From: Streptomyces sp. SLBN-118
GTDB lineage: Bacteria > Actinomycetota > Actinomycetes > Streptomycetales > Streptomycetaceae
Assembly: GCF_006715635.1 (NCBI RefSeq)
Contig: NZ_VFNP01000002.1
Coordinates: forward strand, 2,542,001-2,606,000
Direction of reading: 5' to 3'
Length of the DNA: 64,000 nt
The position numbers and the translations under genes are program-made. The notes under the pieces were generated by a model, which saw nothing but the letters and a program-made list of their open reading frames with translations, did not search any database and had not been told where the DNA came from. How positions within the stretch are numbered: the first letter of the stretch is position 1; each line of letters opens with the position of its first letter. Shown here in pieces: positions 1 to 9,243 of the stretch.

Positions 1-150
1 CGCCTTGGGGATGATCAGAATGTGGGTGGGGGCCTGGGGGTTGATGTCGCGGAAGGCGACGATCCGTTCGGTCTCCCGTACGACGGTGGCGGGCACCTCC
101 CCCGCGACGATCTTGCAGAACAGGCAGTCAGCCTGCGGTTCTCCCGCCAT
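1..150 (-). CDS. HIT family protein (N-terminal fragment, cut by window edge)
   Basis: Histidine-triad family nucleotide hydrolase/transferase, of which only the first 50 residues lie in the window; the catalytic HxHxH segment would be beyond the left edge. The visible part carries the family's opening: CLFCKIVAGEVPA, whose CxxC is a zinc-binding pair in many HIT proteins, followed by VAFRDINPQAPTHILIIPK, the usual first strands of the fold. The ATG is preceded by GAGGAGGA at a suitable distance, which fixes the start. In streptomycetes HIT genes often sit beside rsmE and hrcA-dnaJ, which fits the genes to the right. The exact substrate cannot be told. Confidence 0.85.
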   Translation of the reverse strand, partial: MAGEPQADCLFCKIVAGEVPATVVRETERIVAFRDINPQAPTHILIIPKA

Positions 151-212
151 GCCGGGGTCCTCCTCGCGTGGGTCCACTACGGCTTGCATCGTATCGGCCA
201 CGCGCGCCGCCG

Positions 213-244
213 CCGGGCGCCGGTCCGTGGGGACCGGCGCCCGG
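213..244 (-). terminator. Intrinsic terminator after the tricorn protease gene
   Basis: A perfect 14-bp inverted repeat (213-226 with 231-244) around a 4-nt loop, starting 34 nt beyond the stop of the tricorn gene. There is no U tract, as is usual for Streptomyces terminators. It separates the tricorn gene from the HIT gene. Confidence 0.7.
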
Positions 245-277
245 TGCGGCAGGCAGCCAGCGTCCTGGGTCGTGCCG

Positions 278-3200
278 TCACAGTCCCTGGGGCAGGTCCG
301 GCGGGGACTTCGCCGGGTTCTCCGACAGCACCGCGAGCGCCATCCGTACCGCCTCGTCCAGCTGCGGGTCGCGCCCCGCCGCATGGTCCTGAGGGGACAT
401 CACCACCTCCACGTCCGGGTCGACGCCGTGGTTCTCCACGCCCCAGCCGTACCCCTCCAGCCAGAACGCGTACTTGGGCTGGGTCACCAGCGTCCCGTCC
501 ACCAGGGAGTACCGGCTGTCAATGCCTACAACGCCTCCCCAGGTGCGTGTTCCCACGACCGGGCCGATGCCGAGCGCCTTGATCGCCGCGTTGACGATGT
601 CGCCGTCCGAGCCCGAGAACTCGTTCGCCACCGCGACCACGGGGCCGCGCGGCGCGTCCTGCGGGTAGCTGAACGGCTGCATCCCGCGCGGCAGGTCCCA
701 GCCCACGATCCGGCGCGCCAGCTTCTCGACGACGAGTTGGGAGGTGTGCCCGCCGCGGTTCTCGCGTACGTCCACCACCAGGCCCTCGCAGGCGACCTCG
801 ATCCGCAGATCGCGGTGGATCTGGGCCCAACCGGGCGCCTGCATGTCGGGGACGTGCAGATAGCCGAGGCGACCGCCGGACTTCTCATGGACGTAGGCAC
901 GACGGTCCGCTACCCAGGCGTGGTAGCGCAGCGGCTCCTCGTCACTGAGCGGTACGACCACAGCGTGGCGCGGATCGCCGCCGCCCGCCGGGGAAACGGT
1001 CAGTTCGACGGGCTTGCCCGCGGCGCCCACGAGCAGCGGTCCGGGCCCGGCGACCGGGTCCACCGGCCTGCCGTCCACCGCGAGGATCGCGTCGCCCGCG
1101 CGGACGGCGACGCCGGGCGCCGCGAGCGGTGAGTGGGCGTTCGGGTCGGACGTCTCGGACGGCAGGATGCGGTCGATCCGCCAGGCTCCGTCCGCCGCAC
1201 GGGAGATGTCCGCTCCCAGCAGGCCCTGGCGGGTGCTCGCGCTTCCGTACCCGCCGCGCGGCGTGACATAGGCGTGCGAGGTGCCGAGCTCGCCCTGCAC
1301 CTCCCAGAGCAGATCGATCAGATCGTCGTGGGTGGCCACCCTGGACAGGATCGGGCGGTAGCGGTCCAGGACGCCGTCCCAGTCGACGCCGCCGAGGTCC
1401 GCGCGCCAGAAGTTGTCGCGCATCAGGCGCCCGGCCTCGTCGTACATCTGCCGCCACTCGGCGGCCGGGTCGACGCTGCCGCGCACCCGCGAGAGGTCGA
1501 CGGTGATGTTGGTGTCGCTGTCCTCGTCCCGCGAGGCCCTGCGGTCGCTCGGGACCACCTTGAGCTTGCCGTCGGTGTACAGCAGCACCCGCTTGCCGTC
1601 TCCGCTGACGGAGAAGCTCGTCGCGTCCGGGGTGAGTTCCTCGCTCCGCTGCTGGACGAGGTCGTACCTCTCCAGAGCAGTCTGGGGCCCCGGGTCGTCC
1701 GGCGTCGCACGGGTCGCGCCGAGGACGCCGCGCAGCGGGTGGCGCAGCCACAGCAGTCCGTCCTTGGCGGCGCGCAGCGTGGAGTAGCTGGCGGCCTCGA
1801 CGGGGAAGGGCACTATCCGGTCGGCGAGCCCTTCGAGGTCGATACGGGTCACGGGGACGCCACTGTCCTCGCCCTCCTGCCGTACCTGGTCCTTGTCCTT
1901 GTCCGTCTCGAACGCCCGGCCGTGGCGCTGCGGCCCGAACGGCGAGGGCGTGGCGGCCGCCAGCGTGATCAGATGCGGGCGGCAGCCGCGGACGAAGGCG
2001 AGGTCGAAGACATGCGTGTCGTAGACCGGGTCGAAGGCGCGCTCGGAGAGGAACGCGAGGTGCTTTCCGTCGAGCGTGAAGGCGGGCTGGTAGTCGCAGA
2101 AGCGCAGCGGGGTCGCCTCGGAGACCGACAGATCGGCGGTGTTGGCGAGCTTGAGCTGGCGCAGCGGGTCGGGTCCCGCGTGCGACCAGGCGAGCCAGCC
2201 GGAGTCGGGCGAGAAGGCAAGGCCGGTGGCGTCGCCGTGCTCACTGCGGTCGGCCTCGCGGACCTCACCCGACTCACGGTCGACGAGCAGGACGCGGCCG
2301 TCGTGCGAGGCGACGGCGGCCCGGCTGCCGTCGGGTGCGACGGCGAGGCTCAGTACACGGCCGAGGCGTCCGGCGCCGAGCCTGCGGGGTGTCGCGCCGG
2401 GCGCGGGGCCGGTGGCCGGGGCGAATTCGAGTGCGTCCTCGCCCTCGGCGTCGGTGACCCAGACGACGTGTTCCTCACCCTGGACGCGGAAGGTGCGGGG
2501 CAGCCTGGCCCGTACGCCGGGCTCTGCGGCGAGCGCCCGCGCGGGCCCCTCCCGGTGGGTGACCCAGTGCACGCCGCCGCGGACCTCCACGGCGCTGCCG
2601 CGGCCCGTGTGGTCGGGGGCCGCGGTGCCGAAGTGGTGGTCGGCCCTGACGGGGCGTGGGCGCAGATCGGTGCGCTGGCCGCCGAGGCGGATGTCGAGCC
2701 GGCGGGGTTCGGCGGCGTCCAGGTCGTCGAGGAGCCACAGTTCACCGGCGGATGCGTAGACGACGCGGGTGCCGTCGGTGGAGGCGTGGCGGGCGTAGAA
2801 GCCGTCGACCGGCGTGTGCCGCCGCAGCCCGGACCCGTCGGCCGCCGACGAATAGAGCGCGCCGGCGCCTTCGTGGTCGGACAGGAAAGCGATCCGGTCC
2901 CCCACCCAGAGGGGGTACTCGATGTTCCCGTCGAGCTCCTCGTGGAGGCGTACGAACTCGCCCTCGCCGTCCGGGTCGATCCACAACTTGCCCGCGGTGC
3001 CGCCCCGGTAGCGCTTCCAGGCGGCGGCCTCGCGGCCCATCGTGGCGGAGAGCAGCACGGTGTACGGCCCGTGCGCGACATCGCCGACGGGCCCGTACGG
3101 GAGTACGGCCGCGGGCCCGCCGTCGAGCGGCACGGCACGCGCCCAGGTGCGGCGCAGCGTGGCCTGGCCGTGGGTGGTGATCGCGAGGACCCGGCCGTCG

Positions 3201-3490
3201 GGGGTCCAGCCGCGGACGGACGTCTTGGCGCTGCCCCAGTACGTCAGGCGGTCCGTGGGACCGCCGTCGACAGGCGCGAGATGCACTTCGGGGGCGCCTG
3301 CCCGCTGTGAGGACCAGGCTATGTGCGTACCGTCGGGCGAAATCCTCGGATGGTTCACCGGAACGTTGTCGGCGCTGACGCGCCACGCGCGGCCGCCGTC
3401 GAGAGGGGCGACCCAGACGTCGTCCTCTGCGGTGAAGGCGATCAACTCGCCGTGGACATGCGGATACCGGAGGTAGGCAGGGTGCGTCAC
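278..3490 (-). CDS. Tricorn protease homolog (S41 family peptidase)
   Basis: Cytoplasmic tricorn-type serine protease of 1070 residues, close to the length of the Thermoplasma enzyme, which degrades peptides released by the proteasome. The N-terminal two thirds is made of WD-like beta-propeller repeats (for example FTAEDDVWVAPLDGG and ISPDGTHIAWSSQRAG), followed by a helical segment, a PDZ domain (about residues 760-850) and the S41 catalytic domain. Candidate catalytic residues are visible: Ser738-His739 in LGTSHAYV and the nucleophile Ser961 next to Asp962 in NEFSGSDGD, very near the numbering of archaeal tricorn (S745/H746, S965/D966). The start is GTG with AGGG upstream. The gene stands alone, closed by a strong hairpin. 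Function is inferred from the family. Confidence 0.93.
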   Translation of the reverse strand: MTHPAYLRYPHVHGELIAFTAEDDVWVAPLDGGRAWRVSADNVPVNHPRISPDGTHIAWSSQRAGAPEVHLAPVDGGPTDRLTYWGSAKTSVRGWTPDGRVLAITTHGQATLRRTWARAVPLDGGPAAVLPYGPVGDVAHGPYTVLLSATMGREAAAWKRYRGGTAGKLWIDPDGEGEFVRLHEELDGNIEYPLWVGDRIAFLSDHEGAGALYSSAADGSGLRRHTPVDGFYARHASTDGTRVVYASAGELWLLDDLDAAEPRRLDIRLGGQRTDLRPRPVRADHHFGTAAPDHTGRGSAVEVRGGVHWVTHREGPARALAAEPGVRARLPRTFRVQGEEHVVWVTDAEGEDALEFAPATGPAPGATPRRLGAGRLGRVLSLAVAPDGSRAAVASHDGRVLLVDRESGEVREADRSEHGDATGLAFSPDSGWLAWSHAGPDPLRQLKLANTADLSVSEATPLRFCDYQPAFTLDGKHLAFLSERAFDPVYDTHVFDLAFVRGCRPHLITLAAATPSPFGPQRHGRAFETDKDKDQVRQEGEDSGVPVTRIDLEGLADRIVPFPVEAASYSTLRAAKDGLLWLRHPLRGVLGATRATPDDPGPQTALERYDLVQQRSEELTPDATSFSVSGDGKRVLLYTDGKLKVVPSDRRASRDEDSDTNITVDLSRVRGSVDPAAEWRQMYDEAGRLMRDNFWRADLGGVDWDGVLDRYRPILSRVATHDDLIDLLWEVQGELGTSHAYVTPRGGYGSASTRQGLLGADISRAADGAWRIDRILPSETSDPNAHSPLAAPGVAVRAGDAILAVDGRPVDPVAGPGPLLVGAAGKPVELTVSPAGGGDPRHAVVVPLSDEEPLRYHAWVADRRAYVHEKSGGRLGYLHVPDMQAPGWAQIHRDLRIEVACEGLVVDVRENRGGHTSQLVVEKLARRIVGWDLPRGMQPFSYPQDAPRGPVVAVANEFSGSDGDIVNAAIKALGIGPVVGTRTWGGVVGIDSRYSLVDGTLVTQPKYAFWLEGYGWGVENHGVDPDVEVVMSPQDHAAGRDPQLDEAVRMALAVLSENPAKSPPDLPQGL

Positions 3491-3536
3491 ACCGTCACCC
3501 TAGGCAAGTGGCCGCCGCCCGGTCACGGCTTTCGGA

Positions 3537-4058
3537 TCACTTGCCCGGCGCGTCGGGTGTCTCGGTCACGGTCACCGTGACGGTGACCGTGGGACGCCCG
3601 GGCCCGCCCGGCGGCCGGGTCACCGGCGTACTGCTGGGCGCGGCACTGCAGTTGCCGAGCATGCTCGCCTCGAAGACGACCTTGCCGCCGACCTTTGCGA
3701 CGAGATCCCCGCGTACACACCTGCCCGAACGCTCGTCCGTCACCTTGCCCTTGACCGTGATCTTCTGCCCGGATTCGGTCTCACCCTGACAGTCGACGGT
3801 GGCCACGCTCGGCCCGGACGGCGACGCGGAGGCGGGCGCCTTGCCGCCGTTCATGGTGGCCGTACAACTGAGCCAGCGCACCTTGAAGCCGATCCGCTCC
3901 AGCGTGCTGGTCGCCGTCTTGTCGGTGGTGACCGCGACCGCGACGGAACTGAGCCCGCCGGTGGTCGGTTCACAGGCACCGACACCGACAACTGCGGCCG
4001 AGGCAGCGCAGACTGCGGCGAGGGTGCGCGGGTCGAGTACGCGTCTCAGAGCCCCCAT
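3537..4058 (-). CDS. Putative small lipoprotein, function unknown
   Basis: A 173-residue secreted lipoprotein of unknown role. The N-terminus has two arginines, a hydrophobic stretch and a lipobox-like VGAC with the lipidation Cys at residue 29. The mature part has three more cysteine-containing segments (LSCTATMNGG, VDCQGETESG, RSGRCVRGDL), suggesting a small disulfide-stabilised extracellular domain resembling the DUF4333-type fold, but I cannot name the family with certainty. The C-terminus is a Pro-rich stretch with a TV repeat (TVTVTVTVTET). The ATG has GGAGG nine bases upstream. It lies between rsmE and the tricorn gene, both on the same strand, with short gaps, so cotranscription is possible. 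Confidence 0.75.
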   Translation of the reverse strand: MGALRRVLDPRTLAAVCAASAAVVGVGACEPTTGGLSSVAVAVTTDKTATSTLERIGFKVRWLSCTATMNGGKAPASASPSGPSVATVDCQGETESGQKITVKGKVTDERSGRCVRGDLVAKVGGKVVFEASMLGNCSAAPSSTPVTRPPGGPGRPTVTVTVTVTETPDAPGK

Positions 4059-4129
4059 GAGAGGCAGCCTCCCACTGTGTCACCGGCTGCGGTAGTCCGC
4101 TTGCCGCCACTCGTGAAGCGCCCGCCGTG

Positions 4130-4873
4130 CTAGGACCAGCGGCCCGTGCGGCCGAGCAGGAGCGCCGTCGCCGCCGTGCCCGCCGTCGACGTGCGCAGCA
4201 CACTCCGGCCCAGCCGGTACGGCTTCGCGCCCGCCTCGGCGAACGCCGCCAACTCCTGTGGGGACACACCCCCTTCGGGCCCCACCACCAGCACGATCGA
4301 CCCCTCCGCGGGAAGCTCAGCCGTGGCCAGCGGCTCGGCGCCCTCCTCGTGCAGCACCGCCGCGAAGTCCGCTTCGGCCAGAAGTGACGCAACCTGCTTG
4401 GTCGTTGCCGCGTCCGCGACCTCCGGGAAGCGGAGCCGGCGCGACTGCTTGCCCGCCTCGCGCGCCGTCGCCCGCCACTTCGCGAGCGACTTGGCGCCCC
4501 GTTCGCCCTTCCACTGCGTGATGCAGCGCGCGGCGGCCCACGGCACGACCGCGTCGACCCCGGTCTCCGTCATCGTCTCGACGGCAAGTTCACCGCGGTC
4601 GCCCTTGGGCAGGGCCTGGACCACGGTGATACGGGGCGCCGGCTCCGGCTCCGTCGGGAACTCCCGCGGCTCGACGATCAGCCGGTCCTTGCCCTCGGCC
4701 CGTACGACAACTCCCGCAGCCCCCCGCCCGCGCCCGTCCGTCAGCACGATGTCCTCGCCGGGCTGCAGCCTGCGTACGGAGACGGCGTGCCGTCCCTCGG
4801 GCCCGTCCAGAATGACGCTCGCCCCCGGGCCGACGCCCTCCAGGGAGTCGACGACGAAGACCGGCGCTGTCAT
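4130..4873 (-). CDS. rsmE: 16S rRNA (uracil1498-N3)-methyltransferase RsmE
   Basis: SAM-dependent methyltransferase that modifies U1498 of 16S rRNA in the decoding region. The 247-residue length is normal. An N-terminal PUA-like part (residues 1-75) is followed by the SPOUT knot domain: QALPKGDRGELAVETMTE, the SAM-binding loop VVGPEGGVS, and LGRSVLRTSTAGTAA at the C-terminal knot are all family hallmarks. The start ATG overlaps the stop of the upstream nitronate monooxygenase gene in an ATGA, so the two are translationally coupled. In many actinobacteria rsmE sits downstream of dnaJ, as here. Confidence 0.95.
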   Translation of the reverse strand: MTAPVFVVDSLEGVGPGASVILDGPEGRHAVSVRRLQPGEDIVLTDGRGRGAAGVVVRAEGKDRLIVEPREFPTEPEPAPRITVVQALPKGDRGELAVETMTETGVDAVVPWAAARCITQWKGERGAKSLAKWRATAREAGKQSRRLRFPEVADAATTKQVASLLAEADFAAVLHEEGAEPLATAELPAEGSIVLVVGPEGGVSPQELAAFAEAGAKPYRLGRSVLRTSTAGTAATALLLGRTGRWS

Positions 4874-5943
4874 CGGGAACCGCCCAACGCCAGAGCGGCG
4901 CGCGCGGAGTCCGTTTCGGCCACAAGGACGTCGATGAGGCGGCCGGCCGGCAGTTCACGCGCCAGCCGGTGGCCCTGCCCGGCCCACAGCGCCATGCCCT
5001 GCGGGTCGCCCGCCTTGGCCGCGGCCTTGCGCAGACCGCTGGTCAGGTGGTGCACCTGGGGGTACGCGGCGGGTGCGTACGGGCCGTGCTCGCGCATGAA
5101 GCGGTTCACGAGGCCGCGGGCGGGCCGCCCGGAGAAGGCGCGGGTGAGTTCGGTGCGTACGAACAAAGGATTCGTCATGGCCTGTTTGTGCAACGCGTTC
5201 GCACCGGACTCGGGGCAGACCAGGAACGCCGTCCCGAGCTGCGCTGCGACCGCCCCCGCCGCGAGCACGCCCGCGATCTGGCCGCCGCGCATCAGTCCGC
5301 CCGCGGCGATGACCGGAAGCTGCACGCTTTCGCGGACCAGGGCGACGAGCGAGAGCAGCCCGATTCCGGTGCCGTCGGACTCGGGGTCGTCGCGGTGGGT
5401 GCCCTGGTGGCCGCCGGCCTCGATGCCCTGCACACACACGGCGTCGGCCCCGGCCCACTGCGCTGCCTGCGCCTCCTCGGGCGTGGTGACGGTGACGACG
5501 GTGAAGGTCCCGGCCTTGGCGAAGGAGTCGAGCACACTGCGGGTCGGGCAGCCGAAGGTGAAGGAGACCAGGGGTACGGGGTCGTCGAGGAGGATGGCCA
5601 GCTTGGCCTCGTAGCCGTCGTCCCGCCCGGACTCGGGGTCGCCGAGAGGGGTCTCGTACCAGGTGGCCTCGCCGGCGAGCTGATTGCGGTAGACCTCGAC
5701 GGCACCGGGGTCGGCGGTGTTGGGCTGCGGCATGAAGAGATTGACGCCGAAGGGCTGCGCGGTGAGCCCGCGAACCTGTTTGACCTCCTGGTACATGCCG
5801 TCCGCTGTCTTGTACCCGGCAGCGAGGAACCCGAGCCCGCCGGCTTCGGACACGGCGGCGGCAAGCTGGGGGCAGGATGCGCCGCCGGCCATGGGGGCCT
5901 GCACGATCGGATACCGGCAAAGATCGGTCAGTGCGGAGGACAT
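4870..5943 (-). CDS. Nitronate monooxygenase (2-nitropropane dioxygenase family)
   Basis: FMN-dependent TIM-barrel oxygenase that detoxifies alkyl nitronates such as propionate 3-nitronate; 357 residues. The start MSSALTDLCRYPIVQAPMAG contains the family's opening strand; an upstream in-frame extension to 6159 crosses a terminator and is not coding. Further family features are GVNLFMPQP, the segment SFTFGCPTRSVLDSF, EAGGHQGTH (around the catalytic/FMN-binding loop) and VIAAGGLMRGGQIAGVLAAGA, the phosphate-binding strand and loop. Its stop overlaps the rsmE start by 4 bp. Physiological substrate is not evident, since related enoyl-ACP reductases (FabK) share the fold. Confidence 0.88.
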   Translation of the reverse strand: MSSALTDLCRYPIVQAPMAGGASCPQLAAAVSEAGGLGFLAAGYKTADGMYQEVKQVRGLTAQPFGVNLFMPQPNTADPGAVEVYRNQLAGEATWYETPLGDPESGRDDGYEAKLAILLDDPVPLVSFTFGCPTRSVLDSFAKAGTFTVVTVTTPEEAQAAQWAGADAVCVQGIEAGGHQGTHRDDPESDGTGIGLLSLVALVRESVQLPVIAAGGLMRGGQIAGVLAAGAVAAQLGTAFLVCPESGANALHKQAMTNPLFVRTELTRAFSGRPARGLVNRFMREHGPYAPAAYPQVHHLTSGLRKAAAKAGDPQGMALWAGQGHRLARELPAGRLIDVLVAETDSARAALALGGSR

Positions 5944-6029
5944 GGAGGCATGGTGCCATGCGACCGGCGCGCCACCGAATCCAGCGTTCCGTTCGTTACC
6001 CGGGGCTTGCGCACCCTTCGGGCCTGTCC

Positions 6030-6072
6030 TCAAACGCCGGACGGGCTGACATCCAGCCCGTCCGGCGTTTGA
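6030..6072 (-). terminator. Intrinsic terminator downstream of dnaJ
   Basis: A perfect 19-bp inverted repeat (6030-6048 with 6054-6072) around the loop ACATC, lying between the dnaJ stop and the nitronate monooxygenase start. The right arm (CAGCCCGTCCGGCGTTTGA) belongs to a sequence family that recurs in the window at about 10066-10085 and, partly, at 57686-57698. Confidence 0.85.
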
Positions 6073-6180
6073 GATGACGTCCGGGTCGCCCCGCTGCGGG
6101 TTCGCCCGCAAAACACCCACCGGACAGCCACCACCAACGCCCCCCCCGGCCCACGGCAACCACGAACCGTGTGACTGCAG

Positions 6181-7317
6181 TCACCGTCCGTTGAACGCGT
6201 CCTTCAGGCGGGAGAACAGTCCCTGCTGCCCCGGCTGGAACTGCCCCGTCGGCCTTTCCTCGCCGCGCAGCTTCGCCAGGTCCCGCAGCAGCCGCTCCTG
6301 GTCCACGTCCAGTTTCGTCGGGGTCATCACCTCGACATGCACGATCAGGTCGCCGCGGCCGCCGCCCCGCAGGTGCGTGATGCCGCGCCCGTGCAGCGGG
6401 ATCGACTGGCCGGACTGCGTGCCCGGACGGATGTCGATCTCCTCGATGCCGTCCAGCGTCTCCAGCGGGCACTTCGTGCCCAGCGCCGCCGCCGTCATGG
6501 GGATCGTCACCGTGCAGTGGAGATCGTCGCCGCGGCGCTGGAACACCGGGTGCGGCAGTTCGTGGATCTCGACGTACAGGTCGCCCGCGGGGCCGCCGCC
6601 AGGGCCGACCTCGCCCTCGCCCGCGAGCTGAATGCGCGTGCCGTTGTCGACACCGGCCGGGATCTTGACGGTCAGGGTGCGGCGGGACCGTACCCGCCCG
6701 TCGCCCGCGCACTCGGGGCACGGGGTCGGCACGACCGTTCCGAAGCCCTGGCACTGGGGGCACGGCCGGGAGGTCATGACCTGGCCCAGGAAGGACCGCG
6801 TCACCTGCGAGACCTCGCCGCGACCGCGGCACATGTCGCAGGTCTGCGCCGAGGTACCCGGCGCGGCGCCCTCGCCCGAACACGTCGTACAGACGACGGC
6901 CGTGTCGACCTGGATGTCCTTCGTCGTGCCGAAGGCGGCCTCGTTGAGCTCGATCTCCAGGCGGATCATCGCGTCCTGGCCGCGCCGCGTGCGCGACCTG
7001 GGGCCCCGCTGCGATGCCGTTCCGAAGAACGCGTCCATGATGTCCGAGAAGTTCCCGAAGCCACCGGCGCCGAAGCCGCCCGCGCCCTGGCCGCCCGCCT
7101 GCGAGAGCGGGTCGCCGCCGAGGTCGTAGACCTGCTTCTTCTGCGGGTCCGACAGCACCTCGTAGGCGGCGTTGATCTCCTTGAAGCGCTCCTGCGTCTT
7201 CGGGTCCGGATTGACATCCGGGTGGAGTTCACGGGCAAGTCGGCGGAAGGCCTTCTTGATCTCGTCCTGGGACGCGTCGCGGCGTACGCCGAGTACGGCG
7301 TAGTAGTCCGTGGCCAC
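6181..7317 (-). CDS. dnaJ: Molecular chaperone DnaJ (DnaJ2)
   Basis: Hsp40 co-chaperone that stimulates DnaK and binds unfolded proteins; 378 residues. The J domain spans residues 1-70 with the HPD tripeptide at 32-34. A Gly/Phe-rich linker (GAGGFGAGGFGNFSD) follows. The zinc-binding domain shows all four CxxCxGxG repeats: CTTCSGEG, CDMCRGRG, CPQCQGFG and CPECAGDG. The C-terminal substrate-binding beta domains complete a type I DnaJ. The GTG start follows the hrcA TAA stop with no intervening base (TAAGTG), so the two genes form one coupled operon, the second dnaJ of streptomycetes, expected to be under HrcA/CIRCE control. Confidence 0.97.
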   Translation of the reverse strand: MATDYYAVLGVRRDASQDEIKKAFRRLARELHPDVNPDPKTQERFKEINAAYEVLSDPQKKQVYDLGGDPLSQAGGQGAGGFGAGGFGNFSDIMDAFFGTASQRGPRSRTRRGQDAMIRLEIELNEAAFGTTKDIQVDTAVVCTTCSGEGAAPGTSAQTCDMCRGRGEVSQVTRSFLGQVMTSRPCPQCQGFGTVVPTPCPECAGDGRVRSRRTLTVKIPAGVDNGTRIQLAGEGEVGPGGGPAGDLYVEIHELPHPVFQRRGDDLHCTVTIPMTAAALGTKCPLETLDGIEEIDIRPGTQSGQSIPLHGRGITHLRGGGRGDLIVHVEVMTPTKLDVDQERLLRDLAKLRGEERPTGQFQPGQQGLFSRLKDAFNGR

Positions 7318-8343
7318 TTACGACTCCGCCAGGATCTGTCCGACGTAACGTGCCACTGCGCGTACCGCTCCCATCGTTCCGGGGTAGTCCATGCGGGTCG
7401 GTCCGACCACGCCGAGTTTGGCAACTGCCTCGTCGCCCGAACCGTAGCCGACCGCGACGACGGACGTGGAGTTGAGTCCCTCATGGGCGTTCTCATGACC
7501 GATCTTCACAGTCATGCCCATGCCGCCCGCTTCCTTGGCCTCACCGAGCAGCTTGAGGAGCACCACATGCTCCTCGAGAGCTTCGAGCACCGGCCGGATG
7601 GTCAGCGGGAAGTCGTGTCCGAAGCGCGTCAGATTGGCGGTGCCGCCGATCATCAGCCGCTCCTCGGTCTCCTCGACCAGGGTTTCGAGCAGGGTCGAGA
7701 GCACGGTGGAAACCGTCCCCCGGTCCTCTGCCTCGAAGGAGTCGGGAAGATCCTGCACCAGCTGCGGCACATCCGCGAAGCGGCGACCCACGACCCGGCT
7801 GTTGAGCCGGGCCCGCAGGTCCGCGAGCGAGGATTCCGCGAAGGGCGCGGGGCAGTCGATCATGCGCTGCTCGACCCGGCCGGTGTCCGTGATCAGCACG
7901 AGCATCAGGCGAGCGGGCGCGAGGGAGAGGAGTTCCACATGCCGGACGGTGGACCGGGTCAGCGAGGGGTACTGGACCACCGCGACCTGCCGGGTCAGCT
8001 GCGCCAGCAGCCGTACCGTACGGCCCACGACGTCGTCGAGGTCGACGGCTCCGTCCAGGAAGTTCTGGATGGCACGGCGCTCGGGCGACGACAGCGGCTT
8101 GACGCCGGCCAGCTTGTCGACGAAGAGCCGGTAGCCCTTGTCCGTGGGGATACGCCCCGCGCTCGTATGAGGCTGGGCGATGAACCCTTCGTCCTCCAGC
8201 ACCGCCATGTCATTGCGGACGGTGGCCGGGGAGACCCCGAGATTGTGACGCTCGGTGAGCGCCTTGGACCCGACGGGCTCCTCGGTGCCGACATAGTCCT
8301 GGACGATGGCGCGCAGCACCTCGAGTCTGCGTTCGCTGAGCAT
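7318..8343 (-). CDS. hrcA: Heat-inducible transcription repressor HrcA
   Basis: Repressor that binds CIRCE operators and controls groE-class heat-shock genes; its folding depends on GroEL. The 341-residue protein starts at [18 protein letters not shown], the standard HrcA start; an upstream in-frame ATG at 8451 would lie beyond the operator and is not used. The N-terminal winged helix holds [20 protein letters not shown], the recognition helix region; the GAF-like dimerisation domain follows. It is directly fused in operon with dnaJ and has a CIRCE-type inverted repeat 36 bp upstream of the start, which indicates autoregulation. Confidence 0.97.
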   Translation of the reverse strand: MLSERRLEVLRAIVQDYVGTEEPVGSKALTERHNLGVSPATVRNDMAVLEDEGFIAQPHTSAGRIPTDKGYRLFVDKLAGVKPLSSPERRAIQNFLDGAVDLDDVVGRTVRLLAQLTRQVAVVQYPSLTRSTVRHVELLSLAPARLMLVLITDTGRVEQRMIDCPAPFAESSLADLRARLNSRVVGRRFADVPQLVQDLPDSFEAEDRGTVSTVLSTLLETLVEETEERLMIGGTANLTRFGHDFPLTIRPVLEALEEHVVLLKLLGEAKEAGGMGMTVKIGHENAHEGLNSTSVVAVGYGSGDEAVAKLGVVGPTRMDYPGTMGAVRAVARYVGQILAES

Positions 8344-8379
8344 CGCGCACACCTCCAGCTGTGATTCCTCGGCGACTGC

Positions 8380-8406
8380 TTGGCACTCGATGCGTACGAG
8401 TGCCAG
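8380..8406. promoter_or_regulatory. CIRCE operator of the hrcA-dnaJ operon
   Basis: On the coding strand of hrcA the site reads CTGGCACTC, nine spacer bases, GAGTGCCAA. This matches the CIRCE consensus TTAGCACTC-N9-GAGTGCTAA with the exact 9-bp spacing and GC-shifted outer bases. It begins 36 bp upstream of the hrcA ATG and lies directly after the candidate promoter, where bound HrcA would block initiation or early elongation. Confidence 0.88.
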
Positions 8407-8420
8407 CATTTCCCCGTGCC

Positions 8421-8451
8421 AGTGTACGGCCGCGGGATACATCCCTAACAA
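8421..8451 (-). promoter_or_regulatory. Candidate hrcA promoter
   Basis: On the minus strand a -10-like TACACT (8421-8426) follows a -35-like TTGTTA (8446-8451) with a 19-bp spacer. The predicted start point near 8414 would place the CIRCE at about +8 to +34. The -35 match is weak. Confidence 0.4.
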
Positions 8452-8510
8452 GGGTGGCCGACCATCGCCACCGAGCGACAGTGCTGGTTGGTTACGGATA
8501 GCGTCGCGGT

Positions 8511-9233
8511 ATGGACGTCAGTTGGGAAGACTTCGGCTGGGAGCGGCTGGCTGCCGGGGTGGGGCGCCGGCGGCTTCCCGGCTGGGACGCGACCAGCGGC
8601 CTGGTCGCCGGTGAGGACAGTGTCCTCCTCTACGACACGGGCTCCACGCTCCGCGAGGGAGCCGAGCTCCGGGCACAGGCGCAGGCCCTGCTCGGCGGTC
8701 GCCGAGTGACGCATATCGCACTGAGCCATCCCCACTTCGACCATGTGCTGGGCACGGCGGCGTTCTCGGGCGCGAAGGTGTACGGAGCGGTCGGTATCGG
8801 CGCGTTGATGCAGCGGGAGCGGGACGAGATCCGCGACACCGCGATACGTCACGGGGTCACCGAGGCCGAGGCGACGGAAGCGGCCGACGTGCTGGTGACG
8901 CCCCACCATCCGGTGTCCGGGGAGTGGACCCTGGACCTGGGCGGCCGCCAGGTGCTGCTGGCGAACGTCGGCCCCGGCCACTCCGGCCACGATCTGGCGG
9001 TCCTGGTGCCCGGCAGCCCGGAGGTCGTCTTCTGCGGCGACCTCGTGGAGGAGTCGGGCGAACCCCAGGCGGGCCCGGACGCGATCCCCTCCCGCTGGCC
9101 CGCGGCACTGGACCGGCTGCTGTCGCTCGGCGGCGAGGACGCGGTGTACGTACCGGGGCACGGCGCGGTCGTCGACGCGGCGTTCGTACGCGCCCAACGC
9201 GACCTGCTGGCGGCGCGCTTCGGGGTGTCGTAG
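8511..9233 (+). CDS. MBL-fold metallo-hydrolase
   Basis: A 240-residue zinc hydrolase of the metallo-beta-lactamase superfamily. The metal motif [10 protein letters not shown] gives the HxHxDH signature; the later ligands are in [18 protein letters not shown] (bridging Asp) and VPGHGAVVD. No lid domain or extra module suggests a specific substrate, so this could be a thioesterase- or glyoxalase II-like enzyme. No clear ribosome binding site precedes the ATG, which may mean a short or absent leader. It is followed after 10 bp by the DUF3097 gene on the same strand, so the two are probably cotranscribed. Confidence 0.85.
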   Translation: MDVSWEDFGWERLAAGVGRRRLPGWDATSGLVAGEDSVLLYDTGSTLREGAELRAQAQALLGGRRVTHIALSHPHFDHVLGTAAFSGAKVYGAVGIGALMQRERDEIRDTAIRHGVTEAEATEAADVLVTPHHPVSGEWTLDLGGRQVLLANVGPGHSGHDLAVLVPGSPEVVFCGDLVEESGEPQAGPDAIPSRWPAALDRLLSLGGEDAVYVPGHGAVVDAAFVRAQRDLLAARFGVS

Positions 9234-9243
9234 CGTCTGCCGA

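Noticed and set aside
1133..3310. Long plus-strand frame opposite the tricorn gene
   Set aside because: It is the complement of a clear tricorn protease; its translation is low-complexity Gly/Val/Arg/Asp-rich with no domain, as expected from a GC-rich shadow.
5944..6159. N-terminal extension of the nitronate monooxygenase
   Set aside because: It contains a 19-bp hairpin terminator and no conserved sequence; homologs start at MSSALTD.
6337..8364. 675-codon plus-strand frame across dnaJ and hrcA
   Set aside because: Runs opposite two genes of certain identity and shows no family motif.
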